Shown here piece after piece: positions 24,980 through 33,526 of a stretch of 39,605 nt of DNA. Source of the DNA: a bacterium BMS3Abin08 (GTDB lineage Bacteria; Nitrospirota; Thermodesulfovibrionia; Thermodesulfovibrionales; JdFR-85). The position numbers and the translations under genes were made by a program. Positions within the stretch are counted from its first letter, which is position 1. Each line of letters starts with the position of its first letter. The stretch is taken from NCBI GenBank assembly GCA_002897935.1, contig BDTA01000054.1:1-39605 (forward strand), written 5' to 3'. The notes below the pieces were generated by a model. That model saw only the letters and a program-made list of their open reading frames with translations. It was not told the DNA's origin and searched no databases.

Positions 24980-25894
24980 AATAACCCTTGCCGTGTCGAT
25001 ATCCCTGGTTATCTGTTCCCTGAGGGCATCGGCGCTTGGAAAGGTCTTTTCCCCCCTTATCCTGTCGATAAAATATACCACGATATCCTTCTTCAGGATG
25101 TTACCTTTAAAATCGAGGAGGTGCACTTCATAACTCTGCTTCCGACCGCCGAAGGTCGGGTTCTTCCCAATATTTGCCACCCCGTCATAAACATTCCCCT
25201 CGACCGATACCTTGACAACATAAACCCCCTCTTTTGGAATGAGTTCGTGGGGGGTGGTGATGTTTGCCGTTGGGGTATTCAGAATCCTCCCTCCCCTACC
25301 TGCGCCCTTTATTACGGTTCCGTGTATTGAATAGGACCTGCCGAGGAAGGATGATGCCTCACAAACCCTTCCCCACTGCAGGAGCTGCCTTACCCTTGTA
25401 CTGCTTACCGTGAATCCGCCGATCTTCATGTTCCGCACGACATTCACCGTGAAACCATACCTCCTGCCGTAATTCCTGAGCATCCTTGTGGTGCCCTTTT
25501 TACCCTTTCCAAACCGGTAGTTATGGCCTACAATTACATGTTTGACTTTAAGTTTTTCAACGAGTATTTGCCTTATGAAGTCATCAGGTGACAGCCTTGA
25601 GAAATCCTTATTGAACCTGATTAACAGAAGGAGGTCGATACCGGATTCCCCGATCAGCCTTATCTTCTGGTCGGTCGGGGTCAGGAGCCTTACATCTCTT
25701 TCAGGGGCAAGGACCTTTACGGGATGGGGCTCAAATGTAATAGCCATGGACGCCCCCCCCATGCGTGATGCTACATCGACAACACGACTGAAGATCTTCC
25801 TGTGCCCGAGGTGTACGCCGTCGAAGTTGCCTATCGTGACGACAGGCGACTCCGGGCTTTCCTCAAGCTCTTCCAATCCCCATATGACTTTCAT
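24947..25894 (-). CDS. ribF: Bifunctional riboflavin kinase / FAD synthetase
   Basis: The protein has 315 residues. The FAD-synthetase (nucleotidyltransferase) half has VTIGNFDGVHLGHRKIF (19-35) and VIVGHNYRFGKGKKGT; the ISSTR-like VSSTRVRQLLQWG follows. The C-terminal riboflavin-kinase domain has GAGRGGRILNTPTANI and GVYVVKVSV (about 195-230). It makes FMN and then FAD. No FMN riboswitch was recognised upstream. A family C element (26019-26162) lies 125 bp before its start. Confidence 0.95.
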   Translation of the reverse strand: MKVIWGLEELEESPESPVVTIGNFDGVHLGHRKIFSRVVDVASRMGGASMAITFEPHPVKVLAPERDVRLLTPTDQKIRLIGESGIDLLLLIRFNKDFSRLSPDDFIRQILVEKLKVKHVIVGHNYRFGKGKKGTTRMLRNYGRRYGFTVNVVRNMKIGGFTVSSTRVRQLLQWGRVCEASSFLGRSYSIHGTVIKGAGRGGRILNTPTANITTPHELIPKEGVYVVKVSVEGNVYDGVANIGKNPTFGGRKQSYEVHLLDFKGNILKKDIVVYFIDRIRGEKTFPSADALREQITRDIDTARVILKEYRVDIKA

Positions 25895-26018
25895 ATCTCC
25901 TCTGCGCTATTGTGAATTGCCTTGACGTGCTGTTCTTCCAATAACCCGTGAATGACATTATTTGCGTTTCCAGGATTCCGACACAGTCAGTACCTTCAGA
26001 ACGGCAAACAAACCGCTG

Positions 26019-26162
26019 TAGTGTCGCGTCAACTCTCAATTGTCATTCCGGCTTGTCCGGAATCCAAGAGGAGTTATGATTCCCGATCCCCGACAGGCGA
26101 GGACAGGCTCAGCGGGAATGACAATTCAAGCACCCCTACATTACAAGGTTGACACGACACTA
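26019..26162. mobile_element. Family C MITE-like element (copy 2)
   Basis: TAGTGTCGCGTCAAC (left) and GTTGACACGACACTA (right) are inverted ends with TA at each border. The unit is nearly identical, by eye, to the reverse complement of 16370-16512, with only a few substitutions and one indel. Confidence 0.88.
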
Positions 26163-26178
26163 TGCAGTAATTTTTAAA
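26149..26178 (+). promoter_or_regulatory. Possible hybrid promoter for purM with its -35 in the MITE end
   Basis: A perfect TTGACA (26149-26154) lies in the right end of the family C element and points outward to purM. TTTAAA, 18 bases further (26173-26178), matches the -10 consensus at four of six positions. An alternative -10 further downstream (TAAGAT, near 26193) cannot be excluded. Confidence 0.35.
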
Positions 26179-26230
26179 GATACAATACAACTTAAGATAA
26201 CAAAAGCCCCTTGCCTAAATAAAGGAAAAT

Positions 26231-27286
26231 ATGCAAAATATAAGCGTTATGTCCGATGGACTGACTTATAAGGCATCCGGGGTGGATGTGGATGAAGGGG
26301 AACGTTTCGTTAAACTCATTTCACCCCTTGTAAAGGAAACCTTCCGTAAAGAGGTCCTTACCGGGCTTGGTGGGTTTGGTGCGCTCTTTGAATTGGACAC
26401 AGGCAGGTTTAAAAGACCTGTGCTGATCAGCGGAACCGACGGCGTCGGGACAAAACTGAAGATCGCCTTTATGGCGGACCGCCATGATACCGTGGGTATA
26501 GACCTTGTGGCGATGTGTGTAAATGACATCCTCACCTCCGGGGCGGAACCACTCTTCTTTCTCGATTACTTTGCTACAGGCCGCCTGAGTGCGGAAACCG
26601 GGAAGGAGGTCGTAAAGGGAATAGTCCGTGGCTGCAGGGAAGCCGGATGCGCCCTGATAGGCGGAGAAACAGCCGAAATGCCGGGTTTTTACAGCGCCGG
26701 TGAATACGACCTGTCGGGGTTTGCCGTGGGGATTGTTGAAAAGGATGAAATTATCGACGGAAGCTCGGTTGATACAGGCGACGCCGTAGTCGGTATTTCC
26801 TCGAGCGGGCTTCACAGTAACGGATTCTCTCTCGTGAGGAACCTGTTCTTTAACCGGAATAAGATGGAGATTGATTCCTACATGGAGGTCCTGGGGAGAA
26901 CCCTCGGGGAAGAACTCCTCGAGCCTACGAGGATATATGTAAACGCCTTTAATCTCCTAAGGGACAAGGGAATCGGCGTCAAGGCAATGGCCCATATTAC
27001 AGGGGGAGGTATTTCAGGCAATCTGCCGAGGGCGCTCCCTGCGGGGAAAAGGGCGCTCCTGCGGCGAGGTTCATGGAAGGAGCCGCCGATTTTCGATGTG
27101 ATAAGAAGGCTCGGTAATATCTCTGAAAAAGAAATGGAAAAAACCTTCAACCTTGGCATAGGATATATTATAATATTAAGCGCTGACGAGGCCGAGAGGG
27201 CCGTCTCCGTGCTGAAGGGTCCGGTTTATGAAAGTTTTATTATTGGTGATATCAAAAATGGAGAAAAGGGGATAGAGTATGCATAA
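26231..27286 (+). CDS. purM: Phosphoribosylformylglycinamidine cyclo-ligase (AIR synthetase)
   Basis: The protein has 351 residues and closes the imidazole ring to form AIR in purine synthesis. Marks are GGFGALFEL, LISGTDGVGTKLKIA (ATP/metal loop), IDLVAMCVNDILTSGAEPLFFLDYFATG and ALIGGETAEMPGFY, followed by ISSSGLHSNGFSLVR. The ATG has AAAGGAAA upstream. It overlaps the M23 peptidase gene by eight bases, so purine synthesis is linked to a cell-envelope gene pair. Confidence 0.97.
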   Translation: MQNISVMSDGLTYKASGVDVDEGERFVKLISPLVKETFRKEVLTGLGGFGALFELDTGRFKRPVLISGTDGVGTKLKIAFMADRHDTVGIDLVAMCVNDILTSGAEPLFFLDYFATGRLSAETGKEVVKGIVRGCREAGCALIGGETAEMPGFYSAGEYDLSGFAVGIVEKDEIIDGSSVDTGDAVVGISSSGLHSNGFSLVRNLFFNRNKMEIDSYMEVLGRTLGEELLEPTRIYVNAFNLLRDKGIGVKAMAHITGGGISGNLPRALPAGKRALLRRGSWKEPPIFDVIRRLGNISEKEMEKTFNLGIGYIIILSADEAERAVSVLKGPVYESFIIGDIKNGEKGIEYA

Positions 27287-28115
27287 AATAAAAAAGCTCC
27301 TCCGCCGTATCTTTGCACCGATAACCATAATGCTTATACCCCACTCCAACAAGAGGCCCATGAGTGTAAAGCTTCCCTCGATAGGAATAATAGTTCTTTT
27401 ATTAGTCTGGACTTCTTTTACGGGTTATATTGTTTTTGTGGGCGTCACTACGGAGAGGTACAACGAGGTGAAGGCGAAGCTGGATTTCTATTACGGCCAG
27501 TTTGCCGACCTGAGAACGACCATTAATTCCCTGAAAAAATCAGAGACACAGTTTAAGCGGTTGTTTTCCCTTGAGAAAAAATCCGAGGTCCTTGAAACCC
27601 TCGATGTATCCGACTCAGGCTCTATAGATATGGAGCTGCTGAAGAAGCAGATTGAAAAGACAATGGATACCGTGGGAGAGATAAAGGACTACCTCAGACA
27701 GCAGCGCGATATCTACTTTGCCACACCAAGGGGATCACCACTTGAGGGGGGGTATATCAGTTCTCCCTTCGGCTGGAGAAAACATCCCAAGACCGGCAGG
27801 AGGGATTATCATACCGGTATCGATATAGCGGCCTGGCCGGGCACCCCTGTACGGGCAACGGCGGACGGTATTGTAAGTTTCGCCGGCTGGAGTGGCGGCA
27901 GCGGCAGGCTTGTAGTGCTTGAACACGGCTTTGGCTTTACCACCGCATATGCCCATAACAAGAAAATCATCGTTAAGGTAGGACAGAAGGTCAACCGGGG
28001 AGATATAATTTCCTATGTCGGTTCCACGGGAAATACCACCGGCCCCCATGTTCACTACGAGGTATGGCTCGATAAAAAGCCCGTTAACCCCCGTTCCTAT
28101 ATGAAAGGAAAATGA
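27279..28115 (+). CDS. Membrane-anchored M23 (LytM) peptidoglycan endopeptidase
   Basis: The protein has 278 residues: a basic cytoplasmic start, one membrane helix (about 34-54), a coiled-coil segment (about 60-145) and a C-terminal M23 domain (about 155-270). The zinc motif is complete: HTGIDIA (His and Asp), then the catalytic AYAHN and the HVHYEVW pair near residue 255. It should cleave peptide crosslinks in the periplasm. The bactofilin gene follows after one base; M23 peptidase-bactofilin pairs act together in cell shape in several bacteria. Confidence 0.93.
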   Translation: MHKIKKLLRRIFAPITIMLIPHSNKRPMSVKLPSIGIIVLLLVWTSFTGYIVFVGVTTERYNEVKAKLDFYYGQFADLRTTINSLKKSETQFKRLFSLEKKSEVLETLDVSDSGSIDMELLKKQIEKTMDTVGEIKDYLRQQRDIYFATPRGSPLEGGYISSPFGWRKHPKTGRRDYHTGIDIAAWPGTPVRATADGIVSFAGWSGGSGRLVVLEHGFGFTTAYAHNKKIIVKVGQKVNRGDIISYVGSTGNTTGPHVHYEVWLDKKPVNPRSYMKGK

Positions 28116-28116
28116 A

Positions 28117-28497
28117 ATGTTTAATAAGAAATATGACAAGATAGAGACGATTGTAGGATTCAACTCAACGATAAAAGGTGAGGTGCATGTCAAGGGGACA
28201 CTACGTACGGATGGGATGATCGAGGGCAATGTAAAGGCGGACTGGGTAGTTGTGGGACAGAAGGGACGCGTCAAGGGGAATATTCACGCCATGGGCGTCC
28301 TGGTGGGAGGTTCGATAGAGGGTAACATCGAGGCAAAGGAGTCTGTTGAGATTAAATCCAAGGGATATATCTGCGGAGATATCAGGACTCAAAAGCTTAT
28401 CATTATAGAAGGCGGTATATTTGACGGCTACTCCATCATGAAAAAAGAGGAGAAGAAGGTTGTTGAACTCCAGAAAGGTCAGCAGGGTCCTGAATAA
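28117..28497 (+). CDS. Bactofilin family cytoskeletal protein
   Basis: The protein has 126 residues. A short tail is followed by the bactofilin beta-helix (about 10-105) with repeated hydrophobic-glycine turns: TIVGFNSTIKGEVHVKGTLRTDG, GNVKADWVVVGQKGRVKGNI and GNIEAKESVEIKSKGYICGDI. Bactofilins form filaments without nucleotide and scaffold cell-wall enzymes. Gene order and one-base spacing suggest the upstream M23 peptidase is its client. The C-terminal tail (KKEEKKVVELQKGQQG) is charged. Confidence 0.93.
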   Translation: MFNKKYDKIETIVGFNSTIKGEVHVKGTLRTDGMIEGNVKADWVVVGQKGRVKGNIHAMGVLVGGSIEGNIEAKESVEIKSKGYICGDIRTQKLIIIEGGIFDGYSIMKKEEKKVVELQKGQQGPE

Positions 28498-28503
28498 ACC
28501 CCG

Positions 28504-30429
28504 GTGAAACAGTCAAGGCGAATATACCGGCAGGACATCTCCCTCGATGACGCACTTCACAGATGGCACGACTCCCTGAAAGGCATTCACAGGACAGAGG
28601 CCGAGCATATACCCGTTGAGAATTCCCTTGGCCGTACCACTGCTTCGGCAGTATTTGCCGCCATATCATCCCCCTTTTTTCATTCCGCTGCCATGGACGG
28701 CTATGCAGTTCCCTTCCATGAGACCTTCGGCGCTTCAGAGACCACCCCGGTTAAACTGAAGATTGGCGATACGGCCGTTGAAGTAAATACAGGAGAACCC
28801 CTGCCCGAAGGATGTAATGCCGTGATCATGATAGAGGAGATCCACAGGGACGGGGATTGTATAATCATCAACTCCCCTGCAACCCCTTACCAGCATGTCA
28901 GGACCGTTGGAGAGGATATTGTTCAGACCGAGCTTATCCTTCCGGAAAATCACCTTGTCCGGCCCATAGACATCGGTGCAATGCTGGCCGGAGGAATCAC
29001 CGGGATAGGTGTCCGGCGAAAACCGCTTGTGCGGATCATTCCCACGGGAAACGAGATTATAGCCCCGGGTGAGCCCCTCTCAAGGGGAAGGATAATAGAC
29101 TTCGACAGCTACATGATAGGGGCGATGGTCCTTGATGCAGGTGGAGATTATACCAGGGAGGAAATAATCCCCGACAACAAAGAGCTACTTAAAGAAGTAC
29201 TGTCTAACTCATTGAATAAATGTGATTTTATTGTAGTTATTGCAGGATCTTCGGCAGGCACCAGGGATTTCACGCCGGATGTGATTGCTGAGATGGGCGA
29301 TATCATTCTGCACGGCATAAGGATAAAGCCCGGAAAGCCCGTCCTCCTTGGAAGCATCGAAGGGAAACCGGTTATCGGTCTTCCCGGCTATCCCGTCAGT
29401 GCTTACATAACCTTTGAACTCTTCGGCCTGCCACTCATTTTACACCTCCTCGGCAGGGCACTGCCCAGGCGGGAGGAACTCATTGCAAGCCTCTCGAGAC
29501 CTGTTACATCACCTCCCGGCAGTGAAGAGTTCCTCCGGGTCAAGGTCGGAAAGGTGGGAGATAAGTATATGGCAACGCCCGTCGGAAGAGGGGCCGGAGC
29601 CGTCATGACGCTACAGCGTGCCGACGGAATTGTACGGGTTCCTGAAATGAGCGAGGGGCTTGCAGCAGAAACAGAAATCAAGGTAACACTGATGAAGGAC
29701 AGGGAGGAGATCGAGAACAACATCGTCTGTATCGGAAGCCATGATAACTGCATTGATTTACTTGCAAACCGGTTAAAGCAGCTCTTCCCGGGATACAGTC
29801 TCTCATCTGCTCATGTCGGCTCGATGGGCGGGCTCGTTGCCGTAAAAAAGGGACAGGCACACATGGCAGGAACACACCTTCTCGACGAAACCTCCGGTGA
29901 ATACAACGTGCCGTTCATAAAGAAGTTCCTGAAGGGAATCCCGCTCACATTGATAAACCTCGTTTACCGCCGGCAGGGGCTTATAGTACGGAAGGGTAAT
30001 CCCAGGGGGATTAAGGGTATTGGAGACCTTACAGGAGAGGACCTTGTCTTCATAAACAGACAACGCGGTTCAGGAACAAGGCTCCTTACGGACAAGTGCC
30101 TGAAGGATGAGGGTATCGATCCCGCTGATATCGAGGGTTACGGCAGGGAGGAGTTCACGCATATGGGGGTTGCCTCTGCCGTTGCATCCGGGGTTGCGGA
30201 CGCGGGTATGGGTATCATAACAGCCGCTATCAGTCTTGGACTTGAATTCGTTCCTGTGGCCAGGGAGAGATACGACATTGTGGTAAAGAATGATTTTCTC
30301 GATTTACCGCCCTTTACCGCGCTTCTCTCCATCATCCGGTCGGATGAGGAATTCAGGGCGATGGTCAACTCCCTCGGCGGATACGATACGAGTGATATGG
30401 GCAGGATCGTTTATGAACAATCCACCTGA
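28504..30429 (+). CDS. MoeA molybdopterin molybdotransferase fused to a PBP-like domain
   Basis: The protein has 641 residues. The MoeA part (about 1-400) inserts molybdate (or tungstate) into adenylated molybdopterin. It shows SPFFHSAAMDGYAV, VNTGEPLPEGCNAVIMIEE, the conserved PTGNEI (180-185), and HGIRIKPGKPVLLG followed by GLPGYPVSA. The C-terminal part (about 410-640) is a periplasmic-binding-protein-like domain (PF12727 type): CIGSHDNCIDLLANRLKQ..., then RGSGTRLLTD and AVASGVADAGMGI, the anion-loop features of ModA/LysR-like binding folds. It has no signal peptide, so it is cytoplasmic and may sense molybdate or tungstate. The start is GTG, with no clear Shine-Dalgarno. Confidence 0.9.
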   Translation: MKQSRRIYRQDISLDDALHRWHDSLKGIHRTEAEHIPVENSLGRTTASAVFAAISSPFFHSAAMDGYAVPFHETFGASETTPVKLKIGDTAVEVNTGEPLPEGCNAVIMIEEIHRDGDCIIINSPATPYQHVRTVGEDIVQTELILPENHLVRPIDIGAMLAGGITGIGVRRKPLVRIIPTGNEIIAPGEPLSRGRIIDFDSYMIGAMVLDAGGDYTREEIIPDNKELLKEVLSNSLNKCDFIVVIAGSSAGTRDFTPDVIAEMGDIILHGIRIKPGKPVLLGSIEGKPVIGLPGYPVSAYITFELFGLPLILHLLGRALPRREELIASLSRPVTSPPGSEEFLRVKVGKVGDKYMATPVGRGAGAVMTLQRADGIVRVPEMSEGLAAETEIKVTLMKDREEIENNIVCIGSHDNCIDLLANRLKQLFPGYSLSSAHVGSMGGLVAVKKGQAHMAGTHLLDETSGEYNVPFIKKFLKGIPLTLINLVYRRQGLIVRKGNPRGIKGIGDLTGEDLVFINRQRGSGTRLLTDKCLKDEGIDPADIEGYGREEFTHMGVASAVASGVADAGMGIITAAISLGLEFVPVARERYDIVVKNDFLDLPPFTALLSIIRSDEEFRAMVNSLGGYDTSDMGRIVYEQST

Positions 30430-30457
30430 AGCCGTGGCTTAAAACTCACCTCTTCTT

Positions 30458-31948
30458 TTGACAACAATGAATAATGCCCTTGCATTTCAGAAGGACCTCG
30501 AGCTTGCCCCCCCCTCTGTTGATGACAAGAGGGCCGACCTGGAACGCCTGCTAAATGCCCTGGGGATGGATAACCTGCAGGTCCCCCTGGGCCTGGTCAG
30601 GGAACTTCCGGCTGCCCTGAGAGACAACGGGTTCAACATATCCCCGCTCTTCGGGATGTTTGATGGGGGCACAAGGCTCATCAGCCTCAACCGGAAGGAG
30701 TTCGCCGGGCTTGCCATAGACATCGGAACCACCAATATAGCCGCATCCCTCCATGATCTCAAAAGGGGAACGAAGATCTCTGCAATGAGCATCGAAAACC
30801 CCCAGAGGGAGTATGGCCCGGACATCCTCTCCAGGGTCCAATTTGCCATGGAGCACGGAGTAAAAGACCTTACCGGCTCCCTCGCAGGAGGACTCAACCG
30901 GCTGATCGAAGAGATAACATCCGGGGGAGCGGTCGAAAGGAAACATGTGGTTGCCGTAACCGTCGCCTCCAACACGGTGATGACCCATTTTCTCCTTGGC
31001 CTCGATGTAAACAACATACCAATAGAGCCCTATACCCCCGTGGTGCATTCACCCGGGTTCTTCACGGCAGGAGAACTCGGTCTCGATATCAATCCCCGGG
31101 GCGTTATTTACATATTTCCGAATGCCGGAAGTTATGTCGGCGGGGATATTGTATCCGGAATAATCTCGACGAAAATACACAGGTCCGGGGCCATCTCGGT
31201 ACTGATAGACGTGGGCACAAACGCCGAGATCGTGATAGGCAACAGGGACTGGCTGCTGGTCGGAGCCGGAGCTGCCGGTCCGGCCCTCGAGGAGGGTATC
31301 TTCTCCTCAGGGAAAAGGGCTGTCGAAGGTAGCATCTACAGAATCGACCTTCGGGGTGATCCCGCCGTACCTGTGTACAGCACCATCAACAATGCCCCCC
31401 CTGCCGGTATATGCGGTTCCGGGATTATCGACCTCGTTGCCGGCCTCTATGAACATGGCATGATCGACAGCAGGGGGAGATTTACTCCGGAGTGCCGTAC
31501 CGGGATCATAAACGGGGAAAGGGCATACACACTGTTTAAGGATGACAAAACACATCTCTACATCACAGAGCGAGAGATCGACAATTTCCTCAGGAGCAAG
31601 GCCGCAATGTTTACATCGCTTCATGTCCTGTTGCAGGCAGTCGGGATAGGGATTGGGGATATTGAGCGTATTTTTATTGCAGGGGCACTTGGGGGCGGTG
31701 TCAGGGTCGAAAAGGCCATAACCCTGGGGATGCTTCCGGATATCCCGGTTGAGAAATATATTCCCGCAGGAAACACGTCCATTAAGGGGGCAAAGCTTCT
31801 CCTTAAGGATGCAGGGCTTCTTAACGATATCCAAGAGGTGCGTTCAGAGATAACCTACCACGAGATGAATACGGATACGACCTTCATGAAGGAATTCCCC
31901 GGAGCACTCTTTATACCACACGCAAACCCTCGGGTGCTGAAGCCTTGA
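30458..31948 (+). CDS. ASKHA/DUF4445 corrinoid-activation-like protein without a ferredoxin domain
   Basis: The protein has 496 residues (493 from ATG 30467; TTG 30458 is the alternative). It corresponds to the middle and C-terminal parts of RACo, which reactivates the corrinoid iron-sulfur protein of the acetyl-CoA pathway. Marks are LELAPPSVDDKRADLERLL (16-34), the ATP phosphate loop GLAIDIGTTNIAASL (86-100), IDVGTNAEIVIGN and FIAGALGGGVRVEKAI. RACo usually has an N-terminal 2Fe-2S domain of about 95 residues. None is present, and an in-frame stop at 30440-30442 rules out a longer start. Reduction would need a separate partner. There is no Shine-Dalgarno before either start. The protein partner is unknown. 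Confidence 0.85.
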   Translation: MTTMNNALAFQKDLELAPPSVDDKRADLERLLNALGMDNLQVPLGLVRELPAALRDNGFNISPLFGMFDGGTRLISLNRKEFAGLAIDIGTTNIAASLHDLKRGTKISAMSIENPQREYGPDILSRVQFAMEHGVKDLTGSLAGGLNRLIEEITSGGAVERKHVVAVTVASNTVMTHFLLGLDVNNIPIEPYTPVVHSPGFFTAGELGLDINPRGVIYIFPNAGSYVGGDIVSGIISTKIHRSGAISVLIDVGTNAEIVIGNRDWLLVGAGAAGPALEEGIFSSGKRAVEGSIYRIDLRGDPAVPVYSTINNAPPAGICGSGIIDLVAGLYEHGMIDSRGRFTPECRTGIINGERAYTLFKDDKTHLYITEREIDNFLRSKAAMFTSLHVLLQAVGIGIGDIERIFIAGALGGGVRVEKAITLGMLPDIPVEKYIPAGNTSIKGAKLLLKDAGLLNDIQEVRSEITYHEMNTDTTFMKEFPGALFIPHANPRVLKP

Positions 31949-32110
31949 AGGCAGAAGGTGGGAGGTGGAAGGTGGGAGGGGTGTTGCAAACTCAATTAAA
32001 TCAGTATATTATAGCAAATACTTAATCTTTTACTCGAAGTACTGAATCCGGCTACCGGAAGCGCTCTGATTTCGCCGTCTCTTTTGGAGATGATCCAACC
32101 GCACCTTTAA
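31949..32110. other. Convergent gap between the corrinoid-activase gene and mazG
   Basis: The 162 bp begin with a purine-rich direct repeat (GGTGGGAGG twice, 31968-31990), then a short AT-rich stretch. No hairpin followed by a T-run, and no gene, could be recognised. Confidence 0.5.
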
Positions 32111-32878
32111 TCATTCCTTCTCCTTGGCTTCCTCCCAGAGCCGGTCCATTTCTTCAAGGCTCAGTTCATCGAGCTTCCTTCCCATAGCCCTTGCCCCTGT
32201 TTCAATGTATCTGAATCTCCTTATAAACCTGTCCGTTGTCCTTCTCAGGGCCTCCTCAGGGTTTATATTTACAAAACGTGAAAGATTCACGATGGAAAAT
32301 AAGAGGTCACCCAGTTCCTCTTCCATCCTCTTACCTTCTCCGGACCTGACAGCTTCCCTGAACTCCTCAAGCTCCTCTTCAATCTTCTCCAGAACACCTC
32401 CCGCCTCCTTCCAGTCAAACCCGACCCTTGAGGCGCGTTCCTGAACCCTCTGGGCCCTCAGGAGAGAGGGCAATGCCCGGGGAACCCCTTCAAGCACCGA
32501 ATCCCTCAGTTTACCTTCCCTCTTTTTGTGTTCCTCCCATCGCTGCACAACCTCCTCGGTGCTTTCCAGATCAAGATTGCCAAAGACGTGTGGATGTCTT
32601 GATACCATCTTCTCCGTTATAGAGTCGAGGACGTCCCGGATATCGAACTCACCCAGTTCCTCTGATATCCGCGCATGGAATATAAGCTGAAACAGCAGGT
32701 CACCGATCTCCTCCTTTATCTTCCCCGGAGAGTTCTCCTCTATTGCCTCGAGGAGTTCATAGGCCTCCTCTATCAGGAAGGGTTTTAAGGACTCCCTTGT
32801 CTGTTCCCTGTCCCAGGGGCAACCGTTTTTATCCCGGAGACGGTCCATGATACTGACGAGACGTTCAAATTTATCCAC
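32111..32878 (-). CDS. mazG: Nucleoside triphosphate pyrophosphohydrolase
   Basis: The protein has 255 residues and hydrolyses (d)NTPs to NMP and pyrophosphate, cleaning the nucleotide pool. It has the double MazG domain: the first half opens CPWDREQTRESLKPFLIEEAYE with the metal-binding EEAYE...EEIGD acids (about 36-64), and the second half has EEELEEFREAV...EEELGDLLFSIVN (about 168-200). The GTG start immediately follows the queE stop (TAAGTG) with AGGGG eight bases upstream. It is the last gene of the run that includes purN, rsmD, coaD and queE. Confidence 0.95.
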   Translation of the reverse strand: MDKFERLVSIMDRLRDKNGCPWDREQTRESLKPFLIEEAYELLEAIEENSPGKIKEEIGDLLFQLIFHARISEELGEFDIRDVLDSITEKMVSRHPHVFGNLDLESTEEVVQRWEEHKKREGKLRDSVLEGVPRALPSLLRAQRVQERASRVGFDWKEAGGVLEKIEEELEEFREAVRSGEGKRMEEELGDLLFSIVNLSRFVNINPEEALRRTTDRFIRRFRYIETGARAMGRKLDELSLEEMDRLWEEAKEKE

Positions 32879-33526
32879 TTATACGCCCCTTCGGTCGGAG
32901 AATATGTATTTATGGATCTGGAGGTTCAGCCTGACGGAGAGCCCGTCATCGAGCATCCACCCTGCAAGGTCTTCCGGTTTGACAGCCCCTGTGGACGGTG
33001 AAAAAAGCACCCTCTCCTCTTCGAGGCCGTACTCTTTCATAACCCCTTTAGACCACTCGTAATCATCCGGCGAGGTGATAACGAACTTTATCTCATCCTG
33101 TTTTCTTAATCTCTTCAGGATGCTGAAATCCATCCTCCCGGCCATGCCGCTTCCCGGGGTCTTTATATCGATAATCGCAACACAACGTTTGTCGAGCTTG
33201 CTGATGTCCCGGGAACCGTTCGTCTCAACAAGCACCTTAAACCCCTCATCCGCAAGCCCTGAAATAAGGATGAATGCATTTTCCTGGAGTAAGGGTTCAC
33301 CACCTGTGACCTCTACAAGCCCGAGCCCCGAGCCCGTGGCATCATCGATAAGGGCCTCTATCTCCGTCTCCTGCCCCCCCTCATAGGCGTAGACTGTGTC
33401 ACAGTAGGTGCATCTGAGGTTACAACCGGTGAGTCTGATGAAAAAACAGGGGTATCCGGCATAGCTTGACTCACCCTGGATACTTCTGAAGGTCTCACAG
33501 ACAAGCAGCCTTCCGTTATTTTTCAT
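32879..33526 (-). CDS. queE: 7-carboxy-7-deazaguanine synthase (radical SAM)
   Basis: The protein has about 215 residues from ATG 33526. It converts 6-carboxytetrahydropterin to CDG in the queuosine/7-deazaguanine pathway. The radical-SAM cluster motif is CNLRCTYC (three cysteines in CX3CX2C), preceded by FRSIQGESSYAGYPCFFIRLTG. VTGGEPLLQ (GGE motif, binding SAM) follows. The start at 33526 is chosen because ATG 33553 has no Shine-Dalgarno; this gives an 11-bp overlap with coaD. Other queuosine genes (queC, queD, queF) are not in the window. Confidence 0.92.
   Translation of the reverse strand: MKNNGRLLVCETFRSIQGESSYAGYPCFFIRLTGCNLRCTYCDTVYAYEGGQETEIEALIDDATGSGLGLVEVTGGEPLLQENAFILISGLADEGFKVLVETNGSRDISKLDKRCVAIIDIKTPGSGMAGRMDFSILKRLRKQDEIKFVITSPDDYEWSKGVMKEYGLEEERVLFSPSTGAVKPEDLAGWMLDDGLSVRLNLQIHKYIFSDRRGV

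Larger units (their letters stand above)
25895..26230. other. Divergent intergenic region between ribF and purM
   Basis: The 336 bp hold one complete family C element (26019-26162) and no gene. Positions 25895-26018 show no feature I recognise; the ribF promoter is presumably there. Positions 26163-26230 are the purM leader. Confidence 0.75.

Noticed and set aside
25895-26018. FMN riboswitch upstream of ribF
   Set aside because: I could not find the conserved RFN-element segments in the 124 bp between ribF and the family C element.
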